Below, piece after piece: positions 14,146 to 20,829 of a stretch of DNA of 20,829 nt. Location of the stretch: contig CALICR010000211.1 of NCBI GenBank assembly GCA_938049125.1, positions 1-20,829 on the forward strand, read 5' to 3'. The notes below the pieces were generated by a model, which saw nothing but the letters and a program-made list of their open reading frames with translations, searched no databases and was not told the DNA's origin. Every line of letters begins with the position of its first letter. The stretch's first letter is position 1. This DNA is from an uncultured Clostridia bacterium. GTDB lineage: Bacteria > Bacillota > Clostridia > Oscillospirales > Oscillospiraceae. Both the position numbers and the translations under genes were made by a program.

Positions 14146-16050
14146 TTATGCGTTTTCTTCCGGCTGCTCCGTCTCCTGGGCGGCGGGGGCGCGGTCGAAG
14201 AGCGTCGAGGACGCCTGCTCCGGGATAGCGCGGCCCTCCATGCAGGCCTCGAACTGGTCGCGGCTCATGGTGCCGTGGGCCAGCAGGAACTCGGCCACCT
14301 GGCGCAGCTGCTCGCGGTGCGCCTCAAGGATGGCCCGGCACTTGTCGTAGGCCTCGTCCACGACGGCCTTGGTCTCCTCGTCGATCTCCCCGGCCACGCG
14401 CTCGGAGTAGGACTTGGTCTTCTCATAGTCCCGGCCGACGAAGATCTCGCCGTCCTTCTCGTAGGACACGGTGCCCAGCCGCGGGCTCATGCCGTACTTG
14501 GCGACCATGTCCCGGGCGAGGCCCGTGGCGCGCTGGATGTCGTTGGACGCGCCGGTGGTGATGTCGCCAAACTCCAGGTCCTCGGCGATGCGTCCGCCCA
14601 GGAAGGACACGATGGTCTCGAACATCTCGTTGCGGGAGGCGTAGAGGCTGTCGTGCTCCGGCAGGCTGACGGTCATGCCGCCCGTGGGGCCGCGGGGGAT
14701 GATGGTGATCTGATGGACCGGATCGCAGGTGGGCAGGCAGTACATGGCGATGGCGTGGCCCGCCTCGTGGTAGGCCGTCAGACGGCGCTCATGGGCCGTC
14801 ACCACGCGGCTGCGCTTCTGGGGGCCGTAGATGACCTTCATCAGCGCCTCCTCGAGGTCGTCCATGCAGATGACGGGCCGGTTCTCCCGGGCCGCCAGCA
14901 GCGCGCCCTCGTTGAGGAGGTTGGCGAGGTCCGCGCCGGTCAGGCCGCTGGTGGACTGGGCCACGACCCGGAGGTCCACGTTGTCCGCCAGGGGCTTATC
15001 CTTGGCGTGGACCCGGAGGATGGCCTCGCGGCCCTTCTCGTCGGGACGGCCGACATAAATTTGCCGGTCGAAGCGGCCCGGGCGCAGCAGCGCCGGGTCA
15101 AGGATGTCCTTGCGGTTCGTGGCCGCCATGACGATGACGCCCTCGTTCTGTCCGAAGCCGTCCATCTCCACCAGGAGCTGGTTCAGCGTCTGCTCCCGCT
15201 CGTCGTGTCCGCCGCCCATGCCCGCGCCGCGGCGGCGGCCGACGGCGTCGATCTCGTCGATGAACACGATGGCCGGAGCCAGCTTTTTCGCGGTGTCAAA
15301 GAGGTCACGGACGCGGCTCGCGCCGACGCCCACATACATCTCCACAAAGTCGGAGCCCGAAATGGACAGAAACTGCACGCCTGCCTCGCCCGCGACTGCG
15401 CGGGCCATGAGCGTCTTGCCGGTGCCCGGAGGGCCGACGAGCAGCACGCCCTTGGGGATGCGCGCGCCGAGGGCCGTGTACTTCTCCGGGTCCCGGAGAA
15501 AGTCCACCAGCTCCTGGAGCTCCTCCTTCTCCTCGTCGGCGCCGGCCACGTCGTCGAAGGTCACCTTCTTGTCCGACTGGACGCCCACCCGGGCGTTGGC
15601 CTTGCCGAATTTGGCCATGGGGTTGCTGCCGTTCATCCGGTTCATCATAAAGAACCACAGCAGCGCCATCCCGGCGATCAGTGCCAGATAGGGCAGCGCC
15701 GTAACGACCCAGGACTGCTTCGTGTCCGGCTCGTAGGTGTACTCCGTCAGGATGCCCCTCTCGGCCTGCTCCCGGACGAGGTCGCCAAGATCCTCGCGGA
15801 AGACCTCGGCGCTCTCCAGCGTGCAGGTGACCTCCGTCTGTCCCTCATAGGGCTTGCGGAGCGTCATGCTCAGTACACCGTCCTTGGTGGAGAAGGACTC
15901 GACCTGTTCGTTCTCAAAGAGCGAGACGGCCTCCGAATAGGGCACCGCCGTCTTCTGCGCACCCAGAGACAGCGAGTAGAGCAGCAGCAGGAGCCCGCCG
16001 CAGAGCAGGATGAGAAAGAGTAAATTAAAAGGCTTTGCAGTTCGGTTCAA
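14146..16050 (-). CDS. ftsH: ATP-dependent zinc metalloprotease FtsH
   Basis: FtsH is a hexameric membrane AAA+ protease that degrades misfolded membrane proteins and regulators. The 634-residue chain has TM1 (~9-29), an extracytoplasmic domain (~30-115), TM2 (~116-136), and an AAA+ domain with Walker A GPPGTGKT (206-213), Walker B IVFIDEID (261-268) and the second region of homology ATNRKDILDPALLRPGRFDR. The M41 protease domain has HEAGH (428-432) and the third zinc ligand Asp504 in TTGASNDIQRAT. The start is TTG at 16050, supported by GAGGAG 8 nt upstream. It is the last gene of the cluster, 49 bp after hpt, as in the tilS-hpt-ftsH order of other Firmicutes. Confidence 0.96.
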   Translation of the reverse strand: MNRTAKPFNLLFLILLCGGLLLLLYSLSLGAQKTAVPYSEAVSLFENEQVESFSTKDGVLSMTLRKPYEGQTEVTCTLESAEVFREDLGDLVREQAERGILTEYTYEPDTKQSWVVTALPYLALIAGMALLWFFMMNRMNGSNPMAKFGKANARVGVQSDKKVTFDDVAGADEEKEELQELVDFLRDPEKYTALGARIPKGVLLVGPPGTGKTLMARAVAGEAGVQFLSISGSDFVEMYVGVGASRVRDLFDTAKKLAPAIVFIDEIDAVGRRRGAGMGGGHDEREQTLNQLLVEMDGFGQNEGVIVMAATNRKDILDPALLRPGRFDRQIYVGRPDEKGREAILRVHAKDKPLADNVDLRVVAQSTSGLTGADLANLLNEGALLAARENRPVICMDDLEEALMKVIYGPQKRSRVVTAHERRLTAYHEAGHAIAMYCLPTCDPVHQITIIPRGPTGGMTVSLPEHDSLYASRNEMFETIVSFLGGRIAEDLEFGDITTGASNDIQRATGLARDMVAKYGMSPRLGTVSYEKDGEIFVGRDYEKTKSYSERVAGEIDEETKAVVDEAYDKCRAILEAHREQLRQVAEFLLAHGTMSRDQFEACMEGRAIPEQASSTLFDRAPAAQETEQPEENA

Positions 16051-16099
16051 ATTCGTATCTCCTCACAGTCGTCCGGGCGCAGTCCCGGCCCGCGCGTCC

Positions 16100-16639
16100 T
16101 CAGTGCTCGTAGACCTCCGGCTTCAGGACGCCGATGAAGGGCAGGTTCCGGTAGTAGTCGTTGTAATCGAGGCCGTAGCCCACGACGAACTCGTTGGGAA
16201 TCGTGAAGCCGATGTAGTCGGCGTTGACCTCCACGGTACGGCGGGCGGGCTTGTCCAGCAGCGTGCAGATCTTCAGGGAGGCGGGCTCCATCTCCTTCAG
16301 GTGCTCCACGGTGTACTTCAGCGTCAGGCCCGAGTCGATGATGTCCTCGAGGATGACGACGTGGCGGCCCCTCAGGTCCAGGCTCACGTCCTTTTTCAGC
16401 ACGATCCTGCCCGTGGACTCGGTGCCCGCGCCGTAGGACGAGACCGCCATCAGGTCGATCTGACTGCGGATCGGCGTCGCGCGGATCATATCAGCGAAGA
16501 ACAGGATGACGCCCTTGAGCACGCCCACGAACACGGGGCACTTGCCCTCATAGTCCCGGGCCAGCTCCCGGCCCAGCTCCTGGATGCGCGCCTGAAGCGC
16601 CTCCTCCGAAATCAGAACTCTCTCAATTTCCTGCATCAT
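16100..16639 (-). CDS. hpt: Hypoxanthine(-guanine) phosphoribosyltransferase
   Basis: This purine salvage enzyme converts hypoxanthine or guanine plus PRPP to IMP or GMP. The 179-residue chain (usual ~175-185) contains FVGVLKGVILFFADMIR, the flexible-loop region MAVSSYGAGTESTG, the PRPP-binding signature VVILEDIIDSGLTL and the C-terminal VVGYGLDYNDYYRNLPFIGVL. The first of two adjacent ATG codons (16639) is chosen; GAGGAG lies 9 nt upstream. The gene lies 20 bp after tilS and 49 bp before ftsH. Confidence 0.95.
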   Translation of the reverse strand: MMQEIERVLISEEALQARIQELGRELARDYEGKCPVFVGVLKGVILFFADMIRATPIRSQIDLMAVSSYGAGTESTGRIVLKKDVSLDLRGRHVVILEDIIDSGLTLKYTVEHLKEMEPASLKICTLLDKPARRTVEVNADYIGFTIPNEFVVGYGLDYNDYYRNLPFIGVLKPEVYEH

Positions 16640-16659
16640 GGTGCCCCACTCCTCTTTTT

Positions 16660-17979
16660 CTATCTGTCTTGAAACCGTACCGCCAGGACGGCGGTGTCCG
16701 CCTGCGGCAGGCAGTCCCGGCTGACGCACAGGCCCCGGACCGCCAGCACCCGGCCCTCGCAGGCCAGCACCGGCACCCGGTCCCGCACCTCGGCGGGAAT
16801 GTTCCGGTCGATCATCAGGCGCTTGAGCGTCCGATGCCCGCCGGGCAGCGTGACGGCGTCGCCGGTCCGGCGGCCCCGCACACAGAGATTTTCCCCTATC
16901 ATATCATAATTCAGGAGAATTGTGTCGCTCATTTTGGAAAATTTCTCGCCCGGCGGCAGAAAAAAACAGTCGACGGTGAGCGAAAGCGCCGGAATTTCCG
17001 TCCGCCCCGGGACGCGCAGGGGGTAGATGCCCAGCGGCGCCGGCCGGTCCGGCCCCGTGATGCGCAGCAGGCCGCCGCGCACCGCCGCCGTCCGGCGGCC
17101 CGGGAGGCCCGTGCGCCCGGACGTTCCGGCGCGCAGCAGCCGGAGCACGGCCTCGGTGTGGGTGCTGTCGGCCTCGCCGCTCGCACGCAGCAGCGCAAGC
17201 AGGACCCGGCGCAGCAGCGCATCCGGCAGCGCCCGCAGTGCCGCGGCATCCCAGCCGCCGGGCCGCCTCGCTCGTTCCTCGGCGGCAGCGGCCTCCTCGG
17301 CCATCCATTCATCCTCGGCCCGCAGGTGCAGGCCGGCGGTCAGGATCGCCCGGGATACGCCGGGGTTCTCCGCCCGCAGCAGCGGCAGCACGTGGTGCCG
17401 GATGCGGTTGCGGCGGCAGTCATCTACCGCGTTGGAGGCATCCTCCCGCCAGGGCGTGCCCGTCTCCCGAAGATAGCGCAGCACGTCCGCCCGGGTGACG
17501 CAGAGCAGGGGCCGGACGATGCGGTCCCGCCGGGGCGGGATGCCCGCGAGGCCCCGCGCGCCCGCGCCGCGCAGCAGATTCATGAGCACGGTCTCGGCGT
17601 TGTCGTCGGCCTGGTGCGCCGTGGCGATGAGGCCGGAGGCCTCCAGCAGGAACGCATAGCGCAGCTCCCGCGCCGCCGTCTCCAGCGAGCAGCCCTTTGC
17701 TTTCGCCGCCGCGGCGGCGTCGCCGCGGCCCACCCGGAGCGGCACGCCCCAGGCGCGGCACCGGTCCCGGACGAAGGCCTCGTCCCCGTCGGAGGCTTCG
17801 CCCCGGAGCAGGTGGTTGAAATGGGCCGCCTCCACCGTAAGGCCCAGCGGCTCCCGCAGGGCGAGGAGGCAGCGCAGCAGCGCCATGGAGTCGGCCCCGC
17901 CGGACACGGCGCAGGTGACGCGGCTCCCGGGCGGCAGCAGGTCCTGCGCCCGGACGAACCGGAGGACCTCAGCCTCCAT
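16660..17979 (-). CDS. tilS: tRNA(Ile)-lysidine synthetase TilS
   Basis: TilS makes lysidine at C34 of the CAU-anticodon tRNA-Ile, so that it reads AUA. The 439-residue protein has the N-terminal PP-loop ATPase motif SGGADS (26-31), then AAHFNHLLRGEASDGDEAFVR, ATAHQADDNAETVLMNLLRGAG and the RNRIRHHVLPLL signature. A central helical domain leads to the TilS C-terminal domain (RTGDAVTLPGGHRTLKRLMIDRNIP). The ATG at 17979 overlaps the end of dnaB by 11 bp in another frame and has only a weak GGAG-like site, so translation probably depends on coupling to dnaB. Length is normal for the family. Confidence 0.94.
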   Translation of the reverse strand: MEAEVLRFVRAQDLLPPGSRVTCAVSGGADSMALLRCLLALREPLGLTVEAAHFNHLLRGEASDGDEAFVRDRCRAWGVPLRVGRGDAAAAAKAKGCSLETAARELRYAFLLEASGLIATAHQADDNAETVLMNLLRGAGARGLAGIPPRRDRIVRPLLCVTRADVLRYLRETGTPWREDASNAVDDCRRNRIRHHVLPLLRAENPGVSRAILTAGLHLRAEDEWMAEEAAAAEERARRPGGWDAAALRALPDALLRRVLLALLRASGEADSTHTEAVLRLLRAGTSGRTGLPGRRTAAVRGGLLRITGPDRPAPLGIYPLRVPGRTEIPALSLTVDCFFLPPGEKFSKMSDTILLNYDMIGENLCVRGRRTGDAVTLPGGHRTLKRLMIDRNIPAEVRDRVPVLACEGRVLAVRGLCVSRDCLPQADTAVLAVRFQDR

Positions 17980-19321
17980 CGTGCTTCCACTCCCGGTCGG
18001 CGAAGGTGCCGTACTGGGGGATCCACTGGAGCTTGACCGTACCGGTCTCGCCGTGGCGGTTCTTGGAGACGATGACCTCGGCCACGTTCTTCTCCTCGGT
18101 GTCCGGATGATAGTATTCGTCGCGGTAGAGGAACATGACCTCGTCGGCGTCCTGCTCGATGGCGCCGGACTCGCGGAGGTCCGAGAGCATGGGCCGCTTG
18201 TCCGGGCGGCTCTCGTTGGCACGGGACAGCTGACTCAGGCACACCACGGGCACGTTCAGCTCCTTGGCCATGATCTTGAGGGCCCGGGAAATTTCACTGA
18301 CCACGGTGACGCGGTTTTCGGCCCGGCGGCCCGCCTCTGCGGCAGTCATCAATTGCAGGTAGTCCACAAAGACAAGGCCAAGGTTGTCGAGGCGGCGGCA
18401 CTTGGCGTTCATCTCCGCCACGGTGATGGACGGGTTGTCGTCGATGCGCAGGTCCGTCTGGCTCAGCGCCGAGGAGGCCAGGCTGATCTTGCCCCACTCC
18501 TCCTCGCTGAGACGGCCCGTTACTAATTTTTGGTTGTCCACAAAGCTCTCGTTGGCGATGAGGCGCAGCGCCAGCTGCTCCCGGGACATCTCCAGCGAGA
18601 AGAACACGACGGTCTTCCCCGTGTGCTTGGCGGCGTGAAGCGCCATATTGAGGGCCAGCGCCGTCTTGCCCATGGCCGGACGGGCGGCCAGCAGCACGAG
18701 ATCCGACTTGTTGAGGCCGTTGATCTTCCGGTCCAGGTCCCGCAGGCCCGTGGAGATGCCGGGGAAGTCCTGGTCCAGCCGGGCCAGCTCAGCCAGCCGG
18801 TCGAAGACCTTGACGAGCACGGTGCCGATGTGCTCCAGCCCTTCGGCGGACGCGCCCTTGCGCAGGGCATAAATTTTCTTCTCCGCGCCCTCCAGGATGC
18901 TGGAGGCGCTGCCCTCCTCGGCGCGGACCATCTCGACGATGTCGCTGCCCGCCTGGGAGATGCCGCGCAGCAGCGACTTGTCCCGGACGATGGCCGCGTA
19001 GTCCAGCACGTTGGCCGCGGTGGGCGTGACCTCCATGAGCTGCATGAGGTAGGAGGAGGTGGTCTGCTCGTCGTAGACGCCCCGCTCCTTCATCTTGTTC
19101 AGCACCGTCACCGGGTCGATGGCCTCGGAGAAGTTGAACATGGAGTAGATCGTCTCGAAGATGTCGCGGTTCTGCTGGAGATAGAAGTCCTCGGGCCGCA
19201 GCACGCCCACCACCGAAGCCACGCAGCGGCTGTCGATGAGCATGGCGCCCAGCACGGACTGCTCCGCCTCCAGGGCCTGGGGCACCTGCCGGTTCAGCAG
19301 CGCCTCCGCTTCGATTGCCAT
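17969..19321 (-). CDS. dnaB: Replicative DNA helicase DnaB
   Basis: DnaB is the hexameric 5'-3' helicase that unwinds the replication fork (called DnaC in Bacillus). The 450-residue chain has the N-terminal helical domain (QALEAEQSVLGAMLID), the linker helix, and a RecA-type motor with Walker A ARPAMGKTALALN, FSLEMSREQLALR, Walker B LVFVDYLQLM, and the arginine/sensor region SRANESRPDKRPMLSDLRESGAIEQDAD. The ATG at 19321 has GGAGGAG 6 nt upstream. It follows rplI by 49 bp, in a gap holding a GC-rich hairpin but no T-tract, and overlaps tilS by 11 bp. The rplI-dnaB pairing is conserved in Firmicutes. No intein is seen. Confidence 0.97.
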   Translation of the reverse strand: MAIEAEALLNRQVPQALEAEQSVLGAMLIDSRCVASVVGVLRPEDFYLQQNRDIFETIYSMFNFSEAIDPVTVLNKMKERGVYDEQTTSSYLMQLMEVTPTAANVLDYAAIVRDKSLLRGISQAGSDIVEMVRAEEGSASSILEGAEKKIYALRKGASAEGLEHIGTVLVKVFDRLAELARLDQDFPGISTGLRDLDRKINGLNKSDLVLLAARPAMGKTALALNMALHAAKHTGKTVVFFSLEMSREQLALRLIANESFVDNQKLVTGRLSEEEWGKISLASSALSQTDLRIDDNPSITVAEMNAKCRRLDNLGLVFVDYLQLMTAAEAGRRAENRVTVVSEISRALKIMAKELNVPVVCLSQLSRANESRPDKRPMLSDLRESGAIEQDADEVMFLYRDEYYHPDTEEKNVAEVIVSKNRHGETGTVKLQWIPQYGTFADREWKHDGG

Positions 19322-19370
19322 TGGGATCTCCTCCGTTCCGATGATGCCCGGGCCTCCGGCCCGGCAGGGA

Positions 19371-19817
19371 TCACTGCTCGACGACGTTCAGCCGGAGGTC
19401 TCCGGTGATCTCGTAGCCCAGCTTGCACTTGACCGTGAACTGACCGACGGTCTTGATCGGCTCCGTGAGGACGATCTTGCGGCGGTCGATCTCGATGCCC
19501 GTCTGGGCCTTGAGGCTGTCGGCCACCTCCTGGGAGGTGACGGAGCCGAAGAGCCGCCCGGCCCCGCCGCCCTTGCAGGCCACGGTGACGGTGATCTCGC
19601 GCAGGCGCTTGGAGATCTCCACGGCCTCGGCGCGCTCCTTGGCCTGGCGCTCGGCCAGGGCCTTGTCGTTCATGCGCATGGTGTTGACGTTGTCTGCCGT
19701 GGCCTCGACGGCCAGCTTGCGGGGCAGAAGGTAGTTGCGCCCGTAGCCCTCGGCGACCTCGATCATCTGGCCGCGCTTGCCCTTGCCGCGCACGTCCTGC
19801 TGTAAAATAACCTTCAT
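19371..19817 (-). CDS. rplI: 50S ribosomal protein bL9
   Basis: Large-subunit protein of 148 residues. The N-terminal rRNA-binding domain shows the family signature (MKVILQQDVRGKGKRG, then YGRNYLLPRKLA). A long connecting helix (~45-75) leads to the C-terminal domain with GRLFGSVTSQEVADSL and VGQFTVKCKL. AAAGGAG lies 7 nt before the ATG. It sits 20 bp downstream of gdpP and 49 bp upstream of dnaB, the same order as yybT-rplI-dnaC in Bacillus. Confidence 0.97.
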   Translation of the reverse strand: MKVILQQDVRGKGKRGQMIEVAEGYGRNYLLPRKLAVEATADNVNTMRMNDKALAERQAKERAEAVEISKRLREITVTVACKGGGAGRLFGSVTSQEVADSLKAQTGIEIDRRKIVLTEPIKTVGQFTVKCKLGYEITGDLRLNVVEQ

Positions 19818-19837
19818 GGGAATGCTCCTTTCAGAAT

Positions 19838-20829
19838 TCAGCGTTCGTCCGAATCGGACATCTCTTCATAGAAGTGGTTGATGGAATGGATGAGCCGCTC
19901 CACGACCGCGCTCATATCCCGGCTGGGGATCTGCGCGCCGGCCGTGGCCGGGTTGCCGCCGCCGCCCAGGGCCTCCAGGATGACCTGGACGTTGGCGTCG
20001 CCGATGGACCGGGCGGAAATGATGATCCGCTCCTTCGTCGGGAAAAGCACAAAGGAGGCTGCGATGTTGGAGATGTTGACCAGCTCGTCGGCGGCCTGGG
20101 CCGCGATGACCCGCGTCACCTCCTGGTCCAGCACCGAGATGGCGATGTTGCCCCGGTAGATGCGGGCCTTCTGGACGATCTGGTAGCGCTCCACCGTGGA
20201 GGCGAAGTCGTTCTGCATCATGCGCTTGACCTCCATGGGGTCCGCGCCCAGCCGCTTGAGGAAGGCGGCGGCCTCAAAGGTCCGGCCGCTGGTGCGGACG
20301 GAGAAGTGCTTCGTGTCGAGCACGATGCCGGCCATGAGGGCCAGGGCCTCTTCGGGCAGCACGTCCGAGGGGTCCACGGCGTATTGCAGCAGCTCCGCCA
20401 CCAGCTCCGCCGTCGAGGAGGACGACGGCTCGTGGAGGTTCAGCACCACCGGATCGATGTAGTCCGCAGCCCTGCGGTGGTGGTCGATGACCACGACCCG
20501 GGGCATGGAGTCCAGCAGGGGCCGGTACTGCACCTGGTCGGGGCGGTTCGTGTCCACGACGATGAGCAGGCTCTTGGCGTCGGCCATGATGAGGGCATTC
20601 TCGCCGGTGATGAAGCAGTCCTTATACTCCGGCACAGCGGTGAGCCGCTCCAGCAGCAGGCCGACGGCGTTCTGCTTGAAATCGATGACGATGTTGGCCC
20701 TTTTGCCGCGCTTGCGGCAGATGGCCGCCACGCCCACCGCGCCGCCGAGGGAGTCGAGGTCGGCGTTCTGGTGGCCCATGATGAAGATGTGGCTCGACTG
20801 GGCGATGAGCTCCGAGAGCGTGCCCGCCA
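19838..20829 (-). CDS. gdpP: Cyclic-di-AMP phosphodiesterase GdpP (DHH/DHHA1), N-terminus beyond window
   Basis: GdpP hydrolyses cyclic-di-AMP. Only the C-terminal ~330 residues (DHH and DHHA1 domains) are inside the window; the frame stays open to the right edge, so the internal Met of MGHQNADLDSLG is not the start. Visible catalytic motifs are GHQNADLDSLGGA, IVVDTNRPDQ, VVIDHHRRA and GIVLDTKHFSVRTSGRTFEAA. In the DHHA1 domain the usual GGGGH is GGGGN (Asn codon at 19952-19954). The TM segments and GGDEF-like/PAS parts expected for GdpP would be upstream. The identification as GdpP rather than a stand-alone DHH nuclease rests on the adjacent rplI-dnaB and on the sequence. Confidence 0.9.
   Translation of the reverse strand, partial: AGTLSELIAQSSHIFIMGHQNADLDSLGGAVGVAAICRKRGKRANIVIDFKQNAVGLLLERLTAVPEYKDCFITGENALIMADAKSLLIVVDTNRPDQVQYRPLLDSMPRVVVIDHHRRAADYIDPVVLNLHEPSSSSTAELVAELLQYAVDPSDVLPEEALALMAGIVLDTKHFSVRTSGRTFEAAAFLKRLGADPMEVKRMMQNDFASTVERYQIVQKARIYRGNIAISVLDQEVTRVIAAQAADELVNISNIAASFVLFPTKERIIISARSIGDANVQVILEALGGGGNPATAGAQIPSRDMSAVVERLIHSINHFYEEMSDSDER

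Noticed and set aside
14014..16023. A 669-codon plus-strand open frame opposite ftsH, and similar long frames opposite dnaB (18530-19408), the kinases (11110-12636) and the foldase (5640-7154)
   Set aside because: All mirror confident genes in the opposite frame, with low-complexity composition and no promoter or ribosome site of their own.
19350..19367. GC-rich hairpin between rplI and dnaB considered as a terminator
   Set aside because: No T-tract follows on the minus strand, and the two genes are conserved operon partners.

Overview
The window looks like chromosome from a GC-rich, Gram-positive clostridial bacterium, probably an Oscillospiraceae/Ruminococcaceae-type gut Firmicute. The evidence is a hrcA-grpE-dnaK operon with a CIRCE operator, a DnaK that lacks the ~24-residue ATPase-domain insertion of Gram-negative DnaKs, GdpP/DgkB-type genes, strong AGGAGG ribosome sites, TTG/GTG starts and sigma-A promoters. 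The species is not identified. Both ends cut through genes: dnaK on the left, gdpP on the right.

Left block (1-7200, minus strand). The heat-shock operon hrcA-grpE-dnaK has a clear sigma-A promoter overlapped by a CIRCE operator. Next is a single-gene unit for a cytoplasmic Asp-box (sialidase-fold) protein with its own promoter and terminator. Then comes a two-gene operon: a membrane-anchored parvulin foldase carrying a cytoplasmic zinc ribbon, and a DgkB/YegS-type lipid kinase.

Middle block (7290-14015, plus strand). A small secreted, membrane-anchored cysteine-rich protein with a TTG start has its own promoter and terminator. A tightly packed five-gene operon follows: PHP-type tyrosine phosphatase (CpsB/YwqE family), a membrane-anchored Ig-like protein, two consecutive Wzz-BY-kinase fusion proteins with tyrosine-rich tails, and a kynurenine-formamidase-like cyclase. 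No glycosyltransferase, flippase or polymerase gene accompanies it, so it is a tyrosine phosphorylation module without visible capsule genes. It is the most interesting part of the window. A short two-TM zinc-ribbon protein ends the block.

Right block (14090-20829, minus strand). A housekeeping cluster gdpP-rplI-dnaB-tilS-hpt-ftsH is packed with gaps of about 20-50 bp and one overlap. It covers cyclic-di-AMP turnover, ribosomal protein L9, the replicative helicase, tRNA-Ile lysidine synthetase, purine salvage and the FtsH membrane protease. It converges on the middle block at back-to-back terminators.

No tRNA, rRNA, CRISPR, insertion sequence or prophage was recognised. I do not see a wholly new defence or mobile system. 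The best candidates for novelty are the orphan double BY-kinase operon with its Ig-like partner, the zinc-ribbon foldase, and an altered GGGH motif in GdpP.
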